Assembly: GCA_002499455.1 (NCBI GenBank)
Contig: DALN01000023.1
Location: forward strand, 4,376 to 24,280
Direction of reading: 5' to 3'
DNA length: 19,905 nucleotides
From: Methanoculleus sp. UBA77
Lineage (GTDB): Archaea; Halobacteriota; Methanomicrobia; Methanomicrobiales; Methanoculleaceae
Both the position numbers and the translations under genes were made by a program. The notes under the pieces are model-generated. The model made no database searches, was not told where the DNA came from, and saw only the letters and a program-made list of their open reading frames with translations. Positions 7,519-15,408 of the stretch are shown here, one piece after another; position 1 is the first letter of the stretch, and every line of letters begins with the position of its first letter.

Positions 7519-8733
7519 ATGACGAGAAGAAACCAGTATTCCCGGCTGCCGGGGACGATCGCGATGGCGCTGCTCATCGCAGTGATCCTGTCGGCCGTGG
7601 CTGTCTCCACAGCAGGGGCAGCCACAACGGTCGCCTGGAACGCAACGTTCTCACCGGAGAACAACAACAAGTTCGATGCCGTTGCATCGACCGCAGACGG
7701 CGGTTACATTGCTCTCGGCTCAACTCTCGTCGAGGCCGAGGGCGGCAGGGAGGACCTGCTGCTCGTCAGGGCCGACGCCCGGGGAAACGAGGTCTGGACC
7801 AGGAAGTTCCCCGGCATGGCGGCAGCCTCGGTCGCAGAGACCCCTGACGGGGGCTACATCGCCGGGGCCTACAACCTCTCAAGGAGCGGGACCGGTGAAG
7901 ACGAGATCTACCAGGGCACTTCGTTCCTGATCAGGACCGATGCCGACGGGAATGAGGTGTGGCGGCAGGCCCTGCCGGACGAGAAGGTCTCGGCAGTCCG
8001 GCCGACCCCTGACGGTGGCTACGCAGCCGTCGGGTGGCTCTGGAACCCGCCCGGATCGGAGAACGAGACGACGGCGATCATCACAAAGACCGACGGCAAC
8101 GGCACGCCGGTCTGGAACCGGACGTTCCCCGGAACCGCAGCAAACGCAGGGCTTGTGACTGCTGACGGGGAATACGTCCTCGGCGGTACGAAGTCACCGT
8201 TCACCTACGACATCGGGGACGCTTTCCTCACCCATCTCGATGCCGACGGCAACACGCTCTGGAGCAGGAACTACCGGGTCCCGGTCATCTTCGATATCGA
8301 GGAGACCGATGAGGGTGGGTTCGTATACTCAGGAAACTACTGGTACGGCCTCGTTGACTCACAGGGCGAGGAGGTCTGGCTCAGGAACATGGAGGGTCTC
8401 ACCGGCTACGCCGTCACCCTGCGGCCTTCCGGGGGTTATATGATCGCAGGCACGAACCTCAGGAATGGAGAAGCCTTTGCTCTCGGGACCGATGCGGATG
8501 GAGCAATCCAGTGGAACACGACGTTCCCCGGCTCAGGAGTCTATGCGGCCGACAGCACCCCTGAGGGGTATGTTCTTGCGGGCATCCGGTATCTCTCACC
8601 CGCGACGAGCGCCGCCTGGCTTGCCGGCCTCGCGGAGACGGGAGAACCCAACCAGGCAGCACCGGGGTTCGGTGCGATCGGTGCCGGGGCAGCGCTCCTG
8701 CTCCTGCTCGCGGGAAGGAAGATGCGAAGGTAA
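7519..8733 (+). CDS. Secreted seven-repeat beta-propeller protein with PGF-CTERM-like sorting signal
   Basis: A 404-residue cell-surface protein of unknown ligand. A signal peptide (about 1-35) has MTRR followed by a hydrophobic run ending STAGA. The body holds seven repeats built on a DGGY...G core followed by a D-A-D-G-N-x-x-W turn (for example TPDGGYIAG, TPDGGYAAVG, RTDADGNEVW). Seven repeats suggest one closed seven-bladed propeller. The C-terminus has PGFG (382-385), a hydrophobic stretch and a basic RKMRR tail. This is the layout of PGF-CTERM signals that archaeosortase removes while attaching the protein to a lipid. Several N-x-T/S sequons (such as WNAT, WNRT) suggest N-glycosylation. 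The ATG follows GTGATC. It is convergent with the PKD protein gene and divergent from endA. The function is not recognisable; adhesion or S-layer association is a guess. Confidence 0.85.
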   Translation: MTRRNQYSRLPGTIAMALLIAVILSAVAVSTAGAATTVAWNATFSPENNNKFDAVASTADGGYIALGSTLVEAEGGREDLLLVRADARGNEVWTRKFPGMAAASVAETPDGGYIAGAYNLSRSGTGEDEIYQGTSFLIRTDADGNEVWRQALPDEKVSAVRPTPDGGYAAVGWLWNPPGSENETTAIITKTDGNGTPVWNRTFPGTAANAGLVTADGEYVLGGTKSPFTYDIGDAFLTHLDADGNTLWSRNYRVPVIFDIEETDEGGFVYSGNYWYGLVDSQGEEVWLRNMEGLTGYAVTLRPSGGYMIAGTNLRNGEAFALGTDADGAIQWNTTFPGSGVYAADSTPEGYVLAGIRYLSPATSAAWLAGLAETGEPNQAAPGFGAIGAGAALLLLLAGRKMRR

Positions 8734-8750
8734 GGGTCCTCGCACCCCAC

Positions 8751-8765
8751 ATTTTTTATTAAAAC
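8751..8765. terminator. Shared T/A-tract terminator between convergent surface-protein genes
   Basis: ATTTTTTATTAAAA gives a T tract on the plus strand 19 bases after the stop of the PGF-CTERM protein gene. On the minus strand it gives a TTTTAATAAAAA segment 16 bases after the stop of the PKD gene. Archaeal RNA polymerase terminates at U-rich runs without needing a hairpin, so this 47-base gap can serve both transcripts. Confidence 0.5.
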
Positions 8766-8780
8766 CGGAGGGCCAGCGGT

Positions 8781-11700
8781 TCAGGACCCCTCTCTCCGGT
8801 AGTAGAAGTACGCCCCCGCCCCCACGATGACGAGGGCAAGCAGGCCGGGGATGAGATGCACGTACAGGGAGTCTTCCGTGCTCTCAGGCTGCGGCTGCGT
8901 ACCCGCCGCGACGACCTGTGCCACACCCCCTCCGGGAACCTCGACAAAGAGCGCGTATAGACTGAAGTGCGAGACAGCAGCCGTGATGCTCCGGGTCTCC
9001 GGATGGACGGTGGTGGGGACCTCCTCCCAGGCCTCCGCAGACCGGTTATACCACTGCACCAGAAGATCGTTGTAGCCGTCGTAGACGGTGTCCCACTGCT
9101 CCTCCGTGAGATTGAATGCCAGGGTCACCGGCGGCGAGAAGACGGCCCCCTCCGGCCCGGCAGTGCAGGCATACCCTGCAAACGCATACGCACCCACCCC
9201 CGGCACCGGGGGCACATCGACCGGATCGAGGGCATCGAGGGTCACTGCCGCAAGCGGCTCTCCGGCGGCATCCACCGCCCTGACGCCCTCGGCAACGGCG
9301 ATGCTCACGATGCCGTCGGGTGAGCCGACCCTGACGAACCGGTTCACGAGGCCGGTCTCCCCGAGGGACAGGCGACCGGGTTCGGCAGTTCCGGGGACGG
9401 CGGCGGTCGGCGTCGTGCTCACCGTGGGCGTCGGCGTCGGGGTGGGGGTCGGCGTCGGCGTGTTCCAGCCGGGGCTTACCCAGCCGCCGCCTCCGCCGCC
9501 TCCCCCTCCGCCACCGCCCGATGCAGGAGTCGCGGTCGGGGTCGGGGTTGCCGGGGCAGGGTGAACGGAGATATACCGGGTCTTCACCACGGAACTCACT
9601 CCGGCCGCGTTCTCAACCGTCAGGTTGACGGTGTAGTTCCCGGCGGCCGTATAGGTATGCGGGGGCTGGCGGTCGGTCGAGGTCGCCCCGTCACCGAAAC
9701 TCCAGAGCCAGAGAGAAGGCGTCCCGGTGGAGGCATCGATGAACGTAACCGTGAGAGGTGCCGTCCCGTTGAGGGGAGCGGCGCTGAACCCGGCAACAGG
9801 CGGAGCGATGACACGGATCTGCAGGGATTTTGTAGAGTGGCTGCTGCCGTCGGAGACTGTCAGGCTGACGGTATAGGTCCCGGGGCTCTCGAATACATGG
9901 ACCGGGTCGGGCACGGTGGAGGTCCTGCCGTCACCGAAATCCCAGGACCAGGACGCCGGATCTCCGGTCGAGGCATCCTCAAACAGGACCGCGAGCGGCA
10001 CGGCCCCGGCGGTCACGTTCGCGGTGAACCCGGCGACGAGGAGATCGCTGACCGTGACATAATCGGTCCGGACCGTCGTATTCTCCCCCGCACCGTTTGC
10101 CACGGTCAGGGAGACGGTGTAGGTGCCGGGAGCCTGGTACACGTGAACGGGGCTCCTCGCCGACGACAAGCCTCCGTCACCAAAACTCCACGACCACGAT
10201 AGCGGACCCCCGGTCGAGGCGTCCTCGAACTGGACCGCAAGCGGGGCCCTGCCCCGGGTCACGTCCGCGAAGAACCCGGCCGTCGGCGGCGCGGTGGCTG
10301 TGATATACCCTGTCATCTCGCGGGTGTCGCTATCAAACCCGTTCGAGACGGTGAGCCTGACGGTATAAGTCCCCGCACTGCGGTAGGTGTGAACCGGGTT
10401 TCGGTCGGTCGACGAACTGCCGTCGCCGAATGTCCATGACCACGATTCGATGCTGCCCGCAGAACGGTCGGTGAACCGGACGGTGAGCGGGACCGCGCCT
10501 GCTGTCGTGTTCGCCTCGAAGGCGGCGACGAGGGGCTCAAAGACCGATATGTAACCGGTCCTGACCGTTGTGTTCTCCCCTGCATTGTTTCTCACGGTCA
10601 GGGAGACGGTATAGTTCCCTGGATTCGCGTAGACGTGCTCCGGGTTCTGCCCGGAGGAGGTCCCGCCGTCTCCAAACTTCCAGGACCAGGATACCGGGTC
10701 CCCGGTCGAGGCATCCGTAAACCTGACTGTGAGCGGGGCGACCCCGATCATCTTGTTCGCGGTGAATGCAGCAACCGGCCGCTCAACCACGACGATGTAG
10801 CCGCTCTTCGTCCTGGTATCGCTGCCGGCCGGGCCCTTGACCTCAAGCGTGACGGCGTAAGTGCCGGCGGCAAGGTAGGTATGCTCCGGATTCTGCGCGG
10901 AAGAGGTCCCGCCGTCACCGAAACGCCAGGACCAGGTCTCGATCTCTCCTGTCGAAGTGTCGGTGAACCGGACGGTGAACGGTGCGGTCCCATTCCGGCC
11001 GTCGGCCTGGAACGAGGCTGTCGGGGGCTCGAGGACGGTGATGTAATCGGGCTTTGTCATCTCCGTGCTGCCCGCCATGTTGCCGGCGGTCAGGCTGACG
11101 CTGTAGACGCCCACCGCCGCGTAGGTGTGCTCAGGGTTCTGCTCGGTGGACCGGTCTCCGTCCCCGAAGTCCCAGAGCCAGGTATCTAGGTTGTTCGTCG
11201 ATTCGTCGGTGAACTGCACGACGAGAGGCGCACCACCCCGTACCGGCGCGGCGGAGAAACCGGCCGCCGGCGGTTGGGGCAGCGCTGCCTGGATGAAGTC
11301 GGCCTTTGTGACGGTATCGGAGCCGAACGGGCTGCTCACCCGGAGCGAGACCGTATACTCGCCGGGGCTCTCGTAGGTGTATACCGGATTCTGCTCGTTT
11401 GACGTACTACCATCACCGAGATCCCAGTCCCATTCTTCCGGATTGCCGGTGGAGAGGTCGGTGAACCGGACGGTGAGCGGGACCGTGCCGGCGACCGGGT
11501 CCGCAGAGAACTCAGCCTCCGGGGGTGTCCCACCGGCGTAGGTGAAGAGATAGATCTTCCATACGCCGTTCCGCTTATCCTGCCAGACGATCCGGTCCCC
11601 TGAGACCGAGGGGAAGAGCTGCTCGTTTGCGGCGGTGCAGACTGACATCTCTTCTCCGGTGTCAAGGTCATACATGTAAATATCCCAGAGACCGCCCCGC

Positions 11701-12497
11701 TTATCCTCCCAGGCAATGATATCCCCGTCGATCGCCGGTGAGACCTGTTCAGCAGGGTCGTCGGTGATCCGATACTCCCGGCCCTCGCCGAGATCGTACA
11801 TATAGATATCAGGCCGCCCGTTCCGGTAGTCCTCCCAGGCGATCCGGCTCCCGGAGATCGCGGGGTATGCCTGACGGGCACTGTTCCAGGTGATCTGCTG
11901 CTTCTGCCCGGAGACGATATCGTATGCCCAGATATCCCCGCCTCCACTGCTCTCCTCCCAGACAACATACCTATCCGAGAGAGCGGGCCTCCATTCGGTC
12001 ACCGGCGAGCAGTCCAGATGGGTCTCCTCGCCCGTCCCGATGTCATAGAGGCAGATGCCGGCCTTCCCCTCCCGCATCTCGTACCAGACGGCATGGTCCC
12101 TGTGGACGACAGGCATCCTCCGGTCGCCCGTCCCGCTGCTGATCCGCTTCTCGCCCCCGGAGGGCGAATACATATAGATCGCCAGGCTGCTATCCCGACT
12201 GTCCTGCCAGACGATACGGTTCCCGGAGACGGACGGGCTTCCCTGCTGCCCGGCGGCTACGCCGGTGGTAACCCTTATGCCTTCACCACCGGGAGCGGTG
12301 GCGTAGTAGATGTACTTCCCGTTCCTGCCGTCTTCCCAGACAACCGTGCTGCCGTCGATATCGGGGTGCTCCTGCGACCCGCCGGCGGTGCAGAAGAGCA
12401 CCGTATCGCCGGGAGCAGGGACCGCAAGAACAGGCGGGGCCAGCAGTCCGGCAATTACGACGGTGCAGACTAATATCAGCGTTATACGTTCAGCCAT
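8781..12497 (-). CDS. Giant surface protein: propeller repeats, eight PKD domains, membrane anchor
   Basis: A 1238-residue secreted, membrane-anchored protein. A signal peptide (1-25, ending PPVLA) leads to seven TolB/WD40-like repeats (about 45-320) on the pattern PxIxGxxIxWEDxRNGxxDIYMYD. Eight PKD domains of about 82 residues follow (about 327-985), each with FTD-S-T-G, WxWxFGDG and a GTYTVSLTV-type strand. Next come a Thr-Pro/Ala linker, 12 consecutive glycines, WVSPGW, and a second Thr-Pro run. A globular domain (about 1060-1190) ends in the HFSLYALFVE motif seen before the anchor of many methanogen surface proteins. One TM helix (IPGLLALVIVGAGAYFYY) and a short basic tail close the protein. 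There is no PGF motif, so anchoring is probably by the helix. GGTGATC lies five bases before ATG 12497. PKD domains usually mediate surface adhesion or matrix contacts; the ligand is unknown. Confidence 0.92.
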   Translation of the reverse strand: MAERITLILVCTVVIAGLLAPPVLAVPAPGDTVLFCTAGGSQEHPDIDGSTVVWEDGRNGKYIYYATAPGGEGIRVTTGVAAGQQGSPSVSGNRIVWQDSRDSSLAIYMYSPSGGEKRISSGTGDRRMPVVHRDHAVWYEMREGKAGICLYDIGTGEETHLDCSPVTEWRPALSDRYVVWEESSGGGDIWAYDIVSGQKQQITWNSARQAYPAISGSRIAWEDYRNGRPDIYMYDLGEGREYRITDDPAEQVSPAIDGDIIAWEDKRGGLWDIYMYDLDTGEEMSVCTAANEQLFPSVSGDRIVWQDKRNGVWKIYLFTYAGGTPPEAEFSADPVAGTVPLTVRFTDLSTGNPEEWDWDLGDGSTSNEQNPVYTYESPGEYTVSLRVSSPFGSDTVTKADFIQAALPQPPAAGFSAAPVRGGAPLVVQFTDESTNNLDTWLWDFGDGDRSTEQNPEHTYAAVGVYSVSLTAGNMAGSTEMTKPDYITVLEPPTASFQADGRNGTAPFTVRFTDTSTGEIETWSWRFGDGGTSSAQNPEHTYLAAGTYAVTLEVKGPAGSDTRTKSGYIVVVERPVAAFTANKMIGVAPLTVRFTDASTGDPVSWSWKFGDGGTSSGQNPEHVYANPGNYTVSLTVRNNAGENTTVRTGYISVFEPLVAAFEANTTAGAVPLTVRFTDRSAGSIESWSWTFGDGSSSTDRNPVHTYRSAGTYTVRLTVSNGFDSDTREMTGYITATAPPTAGFFADVTRGRAPLAVQFEDASTGGPLSWSWSFGDGGLSSARSPVHVYQAPGTYTVSLTVANGAGENTTVRTDYVTVSDLLVAGFTANVTAGAVPLAVLFEDASTGDPASWSWDFGDGRTSTVPDPVHVFESPGTYTVSLTVSDGSSHSTKSLQIRVIAPPVAGFSAAPLNGTAPLTVTFIDASTGTPSLWLWSFGDGATSTDRQPPHTYTAAGNYTVNLTVENAAGVSSVVKTRYISVHPAPATPTPTATPASGGGGGGGGGGGGWVSPGWNTPTPTPTPTPTPTVSTTPTAAVPGTAEPGRLSLGETGLVNRFVRVGSPDGIVSIAVAEGVRAVDAAGEPLAAVTLDALDPVDVPPVPGVGAYAFAGYACTAGPEGAVFSPPVTLAFNLTEEQWDTVYDGYNDLLVQWYNRSAEAWEEVPTTVHPETRSITAAVSHFSLYALFVEVPGGGVAQVVAAGTQPQPESTEDSLYVHLIPGLLALVIVGAGAYFYYRREGS
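9423..9461 (-). repeat. Thr-Pro dipeptide repeat (in-frame simple repeat)
   Basis: Thirteen alternating Thr and Pro residues (T-P times six, then T) form an extended, probably O-glycosylated stalk in the PKD protein. The DNA is a near-perfect six-base periodic tract. It lies 21 bases from the polyglycine tract, and both are prone to length change by slippage. Confidence 0.85.
9483..9518 (-). repeat. Polyglycine tract of 12 codons
   Basis: Twelve consecutive glycine codons (mixed GGC, GGA, GGG, GGT) sit between the PKD array and the membrane-proximal domain. The mixed codons mean this is not a pure triplet microsatellite. A flexible hinge between the rigid PKD rod and the wall-side domain is the simplest reading. 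Confidence 0.9.
9564..11519 (-). repeat. Tandem array of eight PKD-domain repeats
   Basis: Eight units of about 245 bases each encode PKD domains with the shared cores FxDxSTG, WxFGDGxxS, NPxHxY and YTVSLTVxN. The copies are diverged but clearly homologous. Units four and six share a near-identical tail (NNAGENTTVRTGYISV and NGAGENTTVRTDYVTV), which suggests internal duplication or gene conversion within the array. Confidence 0.85.
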
Positions 12498-12606
12498 TCC
12501 ATGATCACCACGATGAGAACGCCCCCTTTCGTCTCACACGATGGTGCCAGCAGGCGGGATCGGGACAGTGCTCCAACCCCACCGGCGTGCAAACTGAGGC
12601 CCTGCA

Positions 12607-12631
12607 GGGACCCGGAGAATCACCGGGTCCC
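12607..12631. promoter_or_regulatory. Perfect 9-bp stem, 7-nt loop hairpin in the PKD gene leader
   Basis: GGGACCCGG, loop AGAATCA, CCGGGTCCC. It lies 110 bases upstream of the PKD gene ATG, between that gene and its TATA-like box, so it should fall in the 5' untranslated leader. No U tract follows on either strand, which argues against a simple terminator. A leader structure affecting stability or translation is possible. Confidence 0.5.
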
Positions 12632-12661
12632 ACCGGATAAAGGGTTCGTGAGAGGCATGAT

Positions 12662-12684
12662 AGGGATTTAAATATATATCCCTT
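12662..12684 (-). promoter_or_regulatory. TATA-like promoter of the PKD protein gene
   Basis: On the minus strand AAGGGATATATATTTAAATCCCTA contains a strong archaeal TATA-like core (ATATATATTTAAA), flanked by inverted AGGGAT/ATCCCT arms. It is the most AT-rich block before ATG 12497 and would place transcription start near 12640, leaving a leader of about 140 bases. The symmetry means that transcription in the other direction cannot be excluded, but no plus-strand gene follows. Confidence 0.5.
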
Positions 12685-12716
12685 ACGGATCCGGTGCAAC
12701 GATGAGGGTGTTGCCG

Positions 12717-12760
12717 ATTATTATAATAATTAGAAAATAGTATCCGGGCCGGGGCCCTGA
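12717..12760 (-). terminator. Probable terminator after nfo, with a 14-bp AT palindrome
   Basis: Just after the nfo stop codon the minus strand reads GGGCC-CC-GGCCC, followed by a T/A-rich tract (TATTTTCTAATTATTATAAT). A GC-rich stem plus a U-rich tail fits a transcription end. The tail contains ATTATTATAATAAT (12717-12730), a perfect palindrome. The stem loop of two bases is tight, so the T-rich tract may do the work alone. Confidence 0.45.
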
Positions 12761-12767
12761 GAACACC

Positions 12768-13616
12768 TCATGCCATGGCGAGTTCACGGACTCTGGCAAT
12801 ATTGCCGCCGTCATCCCGCTGCTCGTCGACCGGTGTCTCACAGATGAGGGGGAGGCTCCTGATGGCCGGGTGGCGGAGGATATGCCGGAAGCCCTCCTCC
12901 CCGATGGATCCAAGCCCGATATGCTCGTGCCGGTCCAGCCCGCTCCCGATACCGCCCTTGCAGTCGTTGAGGTGGACGACCCGCAGACGGGCAAGACCGA
13001 TCCGCTCATCGAACTCCCCGAATACCGCGTTCACCCCCTCTGAGGTCCGGAGGTCGTAGCCGGCGGCAAAGGCATGGCAGGTATCGAAGCAGACCCCGAC
13101 CTTCTCGCTTGCATCGATTGCATCAAGGATCCGGCCGAGGTCGGCAAGGGTCGATCCGACACTGTTCTTCTCCCCGGCAGTGTTCTCGAGGAGGAGCATC
13201 ACGCCGTCCGCACCGGCCGCGGCAAGTGCGCGATCGACCGCAGCGATCACCCGCTCCTGACCGACCTCGGTCCCGGCGCTACGGTGGTGGCCGAGATGGG
13301 TCACGAGGTAGGGTATCCCGAGAAGGCTGCACCGCTGGAGTTCACTGGTGAGCGCAGCGACCGACTTCTCGTAGATCTCGTCGTCGGGCGAGGCCAGGTT
13401 CGGGAGGTAGGGCATGTGGTCGACGGCCGGTCCGAGGCCGGATGTGTCGAGCGCCTTCCGGAACACATCGGCCGTGTCCGGGTCGAGGTCCTTCGCCTTC
13501 CAGCCCCGGGGGTTCCGGGAGAAGATCTGAAACGTGTTGCAGCCCCGTTCAAGGGCTCTCCCGACCGCAAGGTCGATCGAGCCGGCAATGGAGACGTGGC
13601 ATCCCACCAGCACCAT
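12768..13616 (-). CDS. nfo: Endonuclease IV (AP endonuclease, Zn-dependent)
   Basis: Endonuclease IV cuts DNA 5' to abasic sites in base excision repair. The 282-residue TIM-barrel protein has all the metal-site stretches: GCHVSIAGS near the N-terminus, THLGHH (about 106-111), LLENTAGEKNSVGS (Glu ligand), VCFDTCHAFAAGYDL (Asp and His ligands), VVHLNDCKGGIGSGLDRHEHIGLG (read as HLNDCKGGIGSGLDRH then HIGLG), and ICETPVDEQRDDGGNI (last Glu). The length matches the family. ATG 13616 follows a weak GTAGGT. The gene starts 24 bases after the aksF stop, so it may ride on the aks transcript, although its function is unrelated. Confidence 0.96.
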   Translation of the reverse strand: MVLVGCHVSIAGSIDLAVGRALERGCNTFQIFSRNPRGWKAKDLDPDTADVFRKALDTSGLGPAVDHMPYLPNLASPDDEIYEKSVAALTSELQRCSLLGIPYLVTHLGHHRSAGTEVGQERVIAAVDRALAAAGADGVMLLLENTAGEKNSVGSTLADLGRILDAIDASEKVGVCFDTCHAFAAGYDLRTSEGVNAVFGEFDERIGLARLRVVHLNDCKGGIGSGLDRHEHIGLGSIGEEGFRHILRHPAIRSLPLICETPVDEQRDDGGNIARVRELAMA

Positions 13617-13640
13617 ACCTACATCTTGGCGGGGGAGCGT

Positions 13641-14609
13641 TTAGGCCTTCCCCCGCACGACTTCGCGGAGCACCGCCGCCCCGAACTCCCGGGTCCCGGC
13701 ACCGCCGCCGAGGTCGGGGGTCCGGATACCTGCCTCGAAGGTCCGGCGGACGGCCTCTTCCACGGCTGCCGCAGATGCAGTGTCCCCAAAGTGGGAGAGG
13801 AGCATTGCGGCGCTCCTGATGGCAGCAACGGGGTTTGCCACATTCTGCCCCGCGATGTCGGGGGCGCTCCCGTGCACGGGTTCAAAGAGGGCATGCCGGG
13901 CGCCGATGTTCGCGCTCGGCAGCATCCCGAGACCACCCACCAGATAGGCTGCGGCGTCGGAGAGGATGTCGCCGAAGATGTTGGTCGTCACGATCACGTC
14001 GTAGCGGTCCGGGTGCATCAGGAGGTCGAGGCAGAGCGCGTCGATGTAGCGTGCCGTGCAGGGGACACCCGCTCTCGCGGCCTCCGCCGTGCAGACCTCG
14101 ACGAAGAGGCAGTCCGACTTTAAGACGTTTGCCTTGTTGCCGACGGTGAGGTGGCGGCGGGACTTCGCCAGGGTGCAGGCGTAGCGGGCGATCCGCTCGC
14201 TCCCCCGCCGGGAGACGACCCGGACGGTGCAGGCCCGGTCGGGCTCCGTCCACTCGATCCCGGAGTAGAGCCCCTCGGTGTTCTCCCGGACGATAACGAC
14301 GTCGACTCCCTCGCCCCGGATCGGGCGGACGTTCGCGTAGAGGTCGAACTCGTGGCGGAGCCGGAGAAGGACGCTCCGGTAATCCGGGTCCGGCGGCGTC
14401 GTGACGGCCCCAAAGAGGATGGCATCGGCAGACCGGAGATCGGCCAGGGTCTCGTCGTCGCAGGCGCTCCCGGTCCGCTCCCACCGGCCGTACCCCACCT
14501 CGACGTCGAAGAACTCGAAGTCCGGGCGGACGGCCGCGAGGATATCGCGGGCGACCGGGACGACCTCGTGCCCGATGCCGTCCCCCTCAACGACCGCTAC
14601 CTTCACCAT
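13641..14609 (-). CDS. aksF: Beta-decarboxylating dehydrogenase, probable homoisocitrate-family dehydrogenase AksF (LeuB family)
   Basis: This NAD(P)-dependent enzyme oxidises and decarboxylates a 2-alkylmalate-type acid: 3-isopropylmalate for LeuB, homoisocitrate and longer homologues for AksF. The 322-residue product begins MVKVAVVEGDGIGHEV. It has YANVRP (91-96), VRENTEGLYSGIEW (107-120) with catalytic Tyr115, GNKANVLK (158-164) with catalytic Lys159, TTNIFGDILSDAAAYLVGGLG (read as TTNIFGDILSD, 208-218, with the metal Asp residues) and EPVHGSAPDIAG (243-254). ENTEGLY resembles isocitrate/homoisocitrate-type enzymes more than the ELTGG form of bacterial LeuB, but archaeal LeuB also has it. 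ATG 14609 has GGAGGGAGGGG upstream and overlaps the preceding gene by 23 bases. Context favours AksF; LeuB, or both roles, remains possible. Confidence 0.8.
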   Translation of the reverse strand: MVKVAVVEGDGIGHEVVPVARDILAAVRPDFEFFDVEVGYGRWERTGSACDDETLADLRSADAILFGAVTTPPDPDYRSVLLRLRHEFDLYANVRPIRGEGVDVVIVRENTEGLYSGIEWTEPDRACTVRVVSRRGSERIARYACTLAKSRRHLTVGNKANVLKSDCLFVEVCTAEAARAGVPCTARYIDALCLDLLMHPDRYDVIVTTNIFGDILSDAAAYLVGGLGMLPSANIGARHALFEPVHGSAPDIAGQNVANPVAAIRSAAMLLSHFGDTASAAAVEEAVRRTFEAGIRTPDLGGGAGTREFGAAVLREVVRGKA

Positions 14610-15408
14610 GCCCCTCCCTCCATGCGGCCGTGACCCGCCGGACAGCCTCCGCAATCTCCCAGGGCGATGCACCCCAGTGGACCACCACGCCGAACCGGCC
14701 GTTCCAGCAGCCGAGGCCCGACCGCTCGCTCCGGCAGCACCGGGCAATGAACGGCTCTTCGGCCACCTCTCCGAGCGGGCAGATGTTCTCCACCGTCACC
14801 TCGCCAGCGCAGCACTCCTGCACAAGGCTCTTCGCCGTCAGGCATCCCGCGACCCGGTCGCCGGGGTGCACCGGGTCCGCATCGAGGGTCCGGGGGAACC
14901 CACCCGCCCGGCAGGGGTAGATATCGGCCTCGATCTCCCGGATGTCCCGGACGTGATGCTCGAAGACGACCTCAAGGTCCCCGAAGAGCCCGGTCTTTTC
15001 AAGGTCGGCGAGCGTGGTCGAGAGGTGAGGACGGGGCGGGGTGATGTCGTAGACATGGAGCCTGAGGAAGCCCGAGAGGTCCGGGTCGATGACGAACGTC
15101 ATCTGCTCGTCGTGGCCGGAGAATATCGTGCACCGGTGCCCGGAGCGCATCGCCGCCCGCACCAGGAACGTTCGATCGTGGACGTTCACGCGATCCGGGT
15201 AGCGGTAGACCTCGTCGCCGGCTGCAAGCACCCGGGCAGAGAGCAGGTTTCGCATCAGCCCGGTCCTATCCGGGTCGGGCTCCACCTCGATCACCTCCGT
15301 GCCGCCGGCGGCCTCGCGGACCAGGTAGCGCGAGAGGAAGTAGACCCGGTCCCCGCAGGGAGTGGTGGTCGCGGATCCGACGTACTTGCAGTGGGACGGG
15401 AAGATCAT
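14587..15408 (-). CDS. Unrecognised Cys-rich protein within the aks operon
   Basis: A 273-residue protein that I cannot assign to a family with confidence. It has no signal peptide or TM helix and is probably cytosolic. The N-terminus is MIFPSHCKYVGSATTTPCGD. The sequence holds 11 cysteines (7, 18, 93, 166, 189, 199, 200, 210, 224, 225, 234), seven of them between 189 and 234 and including two CC pairs (QECCAGE and ARCCRSE). This suggests a metal or Fe-S site, or thiol chemistry. His residues in FSGHDEQ and FEHHVRD could also bind metal. It overlaps aksE by ATGA and aksF by 23 bases, so it is translationally coupled between two pathway enzymes. A role in coenzyme B synthesis, perhaps sulfur handling or an accessory role, is inference from position only. 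Confidence 0.85.
   Translation of the reverse strand: MIFPSHCKYVGSATTTPCGDRVYFLSRYLVREAAGGTEVIEVEPDPDRTGLMRNLLSARVLAAGDEVYRYPDRVNVHDRTFLVRAAMRSGHRCTIFSGHDEQMTFVIDPDLSGFLRLHVYDITPPRPHLSTTLADLEKTGLFGDLEVVFEHHVRDIREIEADIYPCRAGGFPRTLDADPVHPGDRVAGCLTAKSLVQECCAGEVTVENICPLGEVAEEPFIARCCRSERSGLGCWNGRFGVVVHWGASPWEIAEAVRRVTAAWREGHGEGSGR

Noticed and set aside
9561..10202. Plus-strand ORFs opposite the PKD array (also 10635-11189 and 12018-12473)
   Set aside because: They mirror the repeated PKD coding sequence and have a repetitive GRG/PGP composition with no start signals.
12505..12699. Small minus-strand ORF of 64 codons upstream of the PKD gene
   Set aside because: It spans the hairpin and TATA-like box and has no recognisable motif, so it is best read as leader and promoter sequence.
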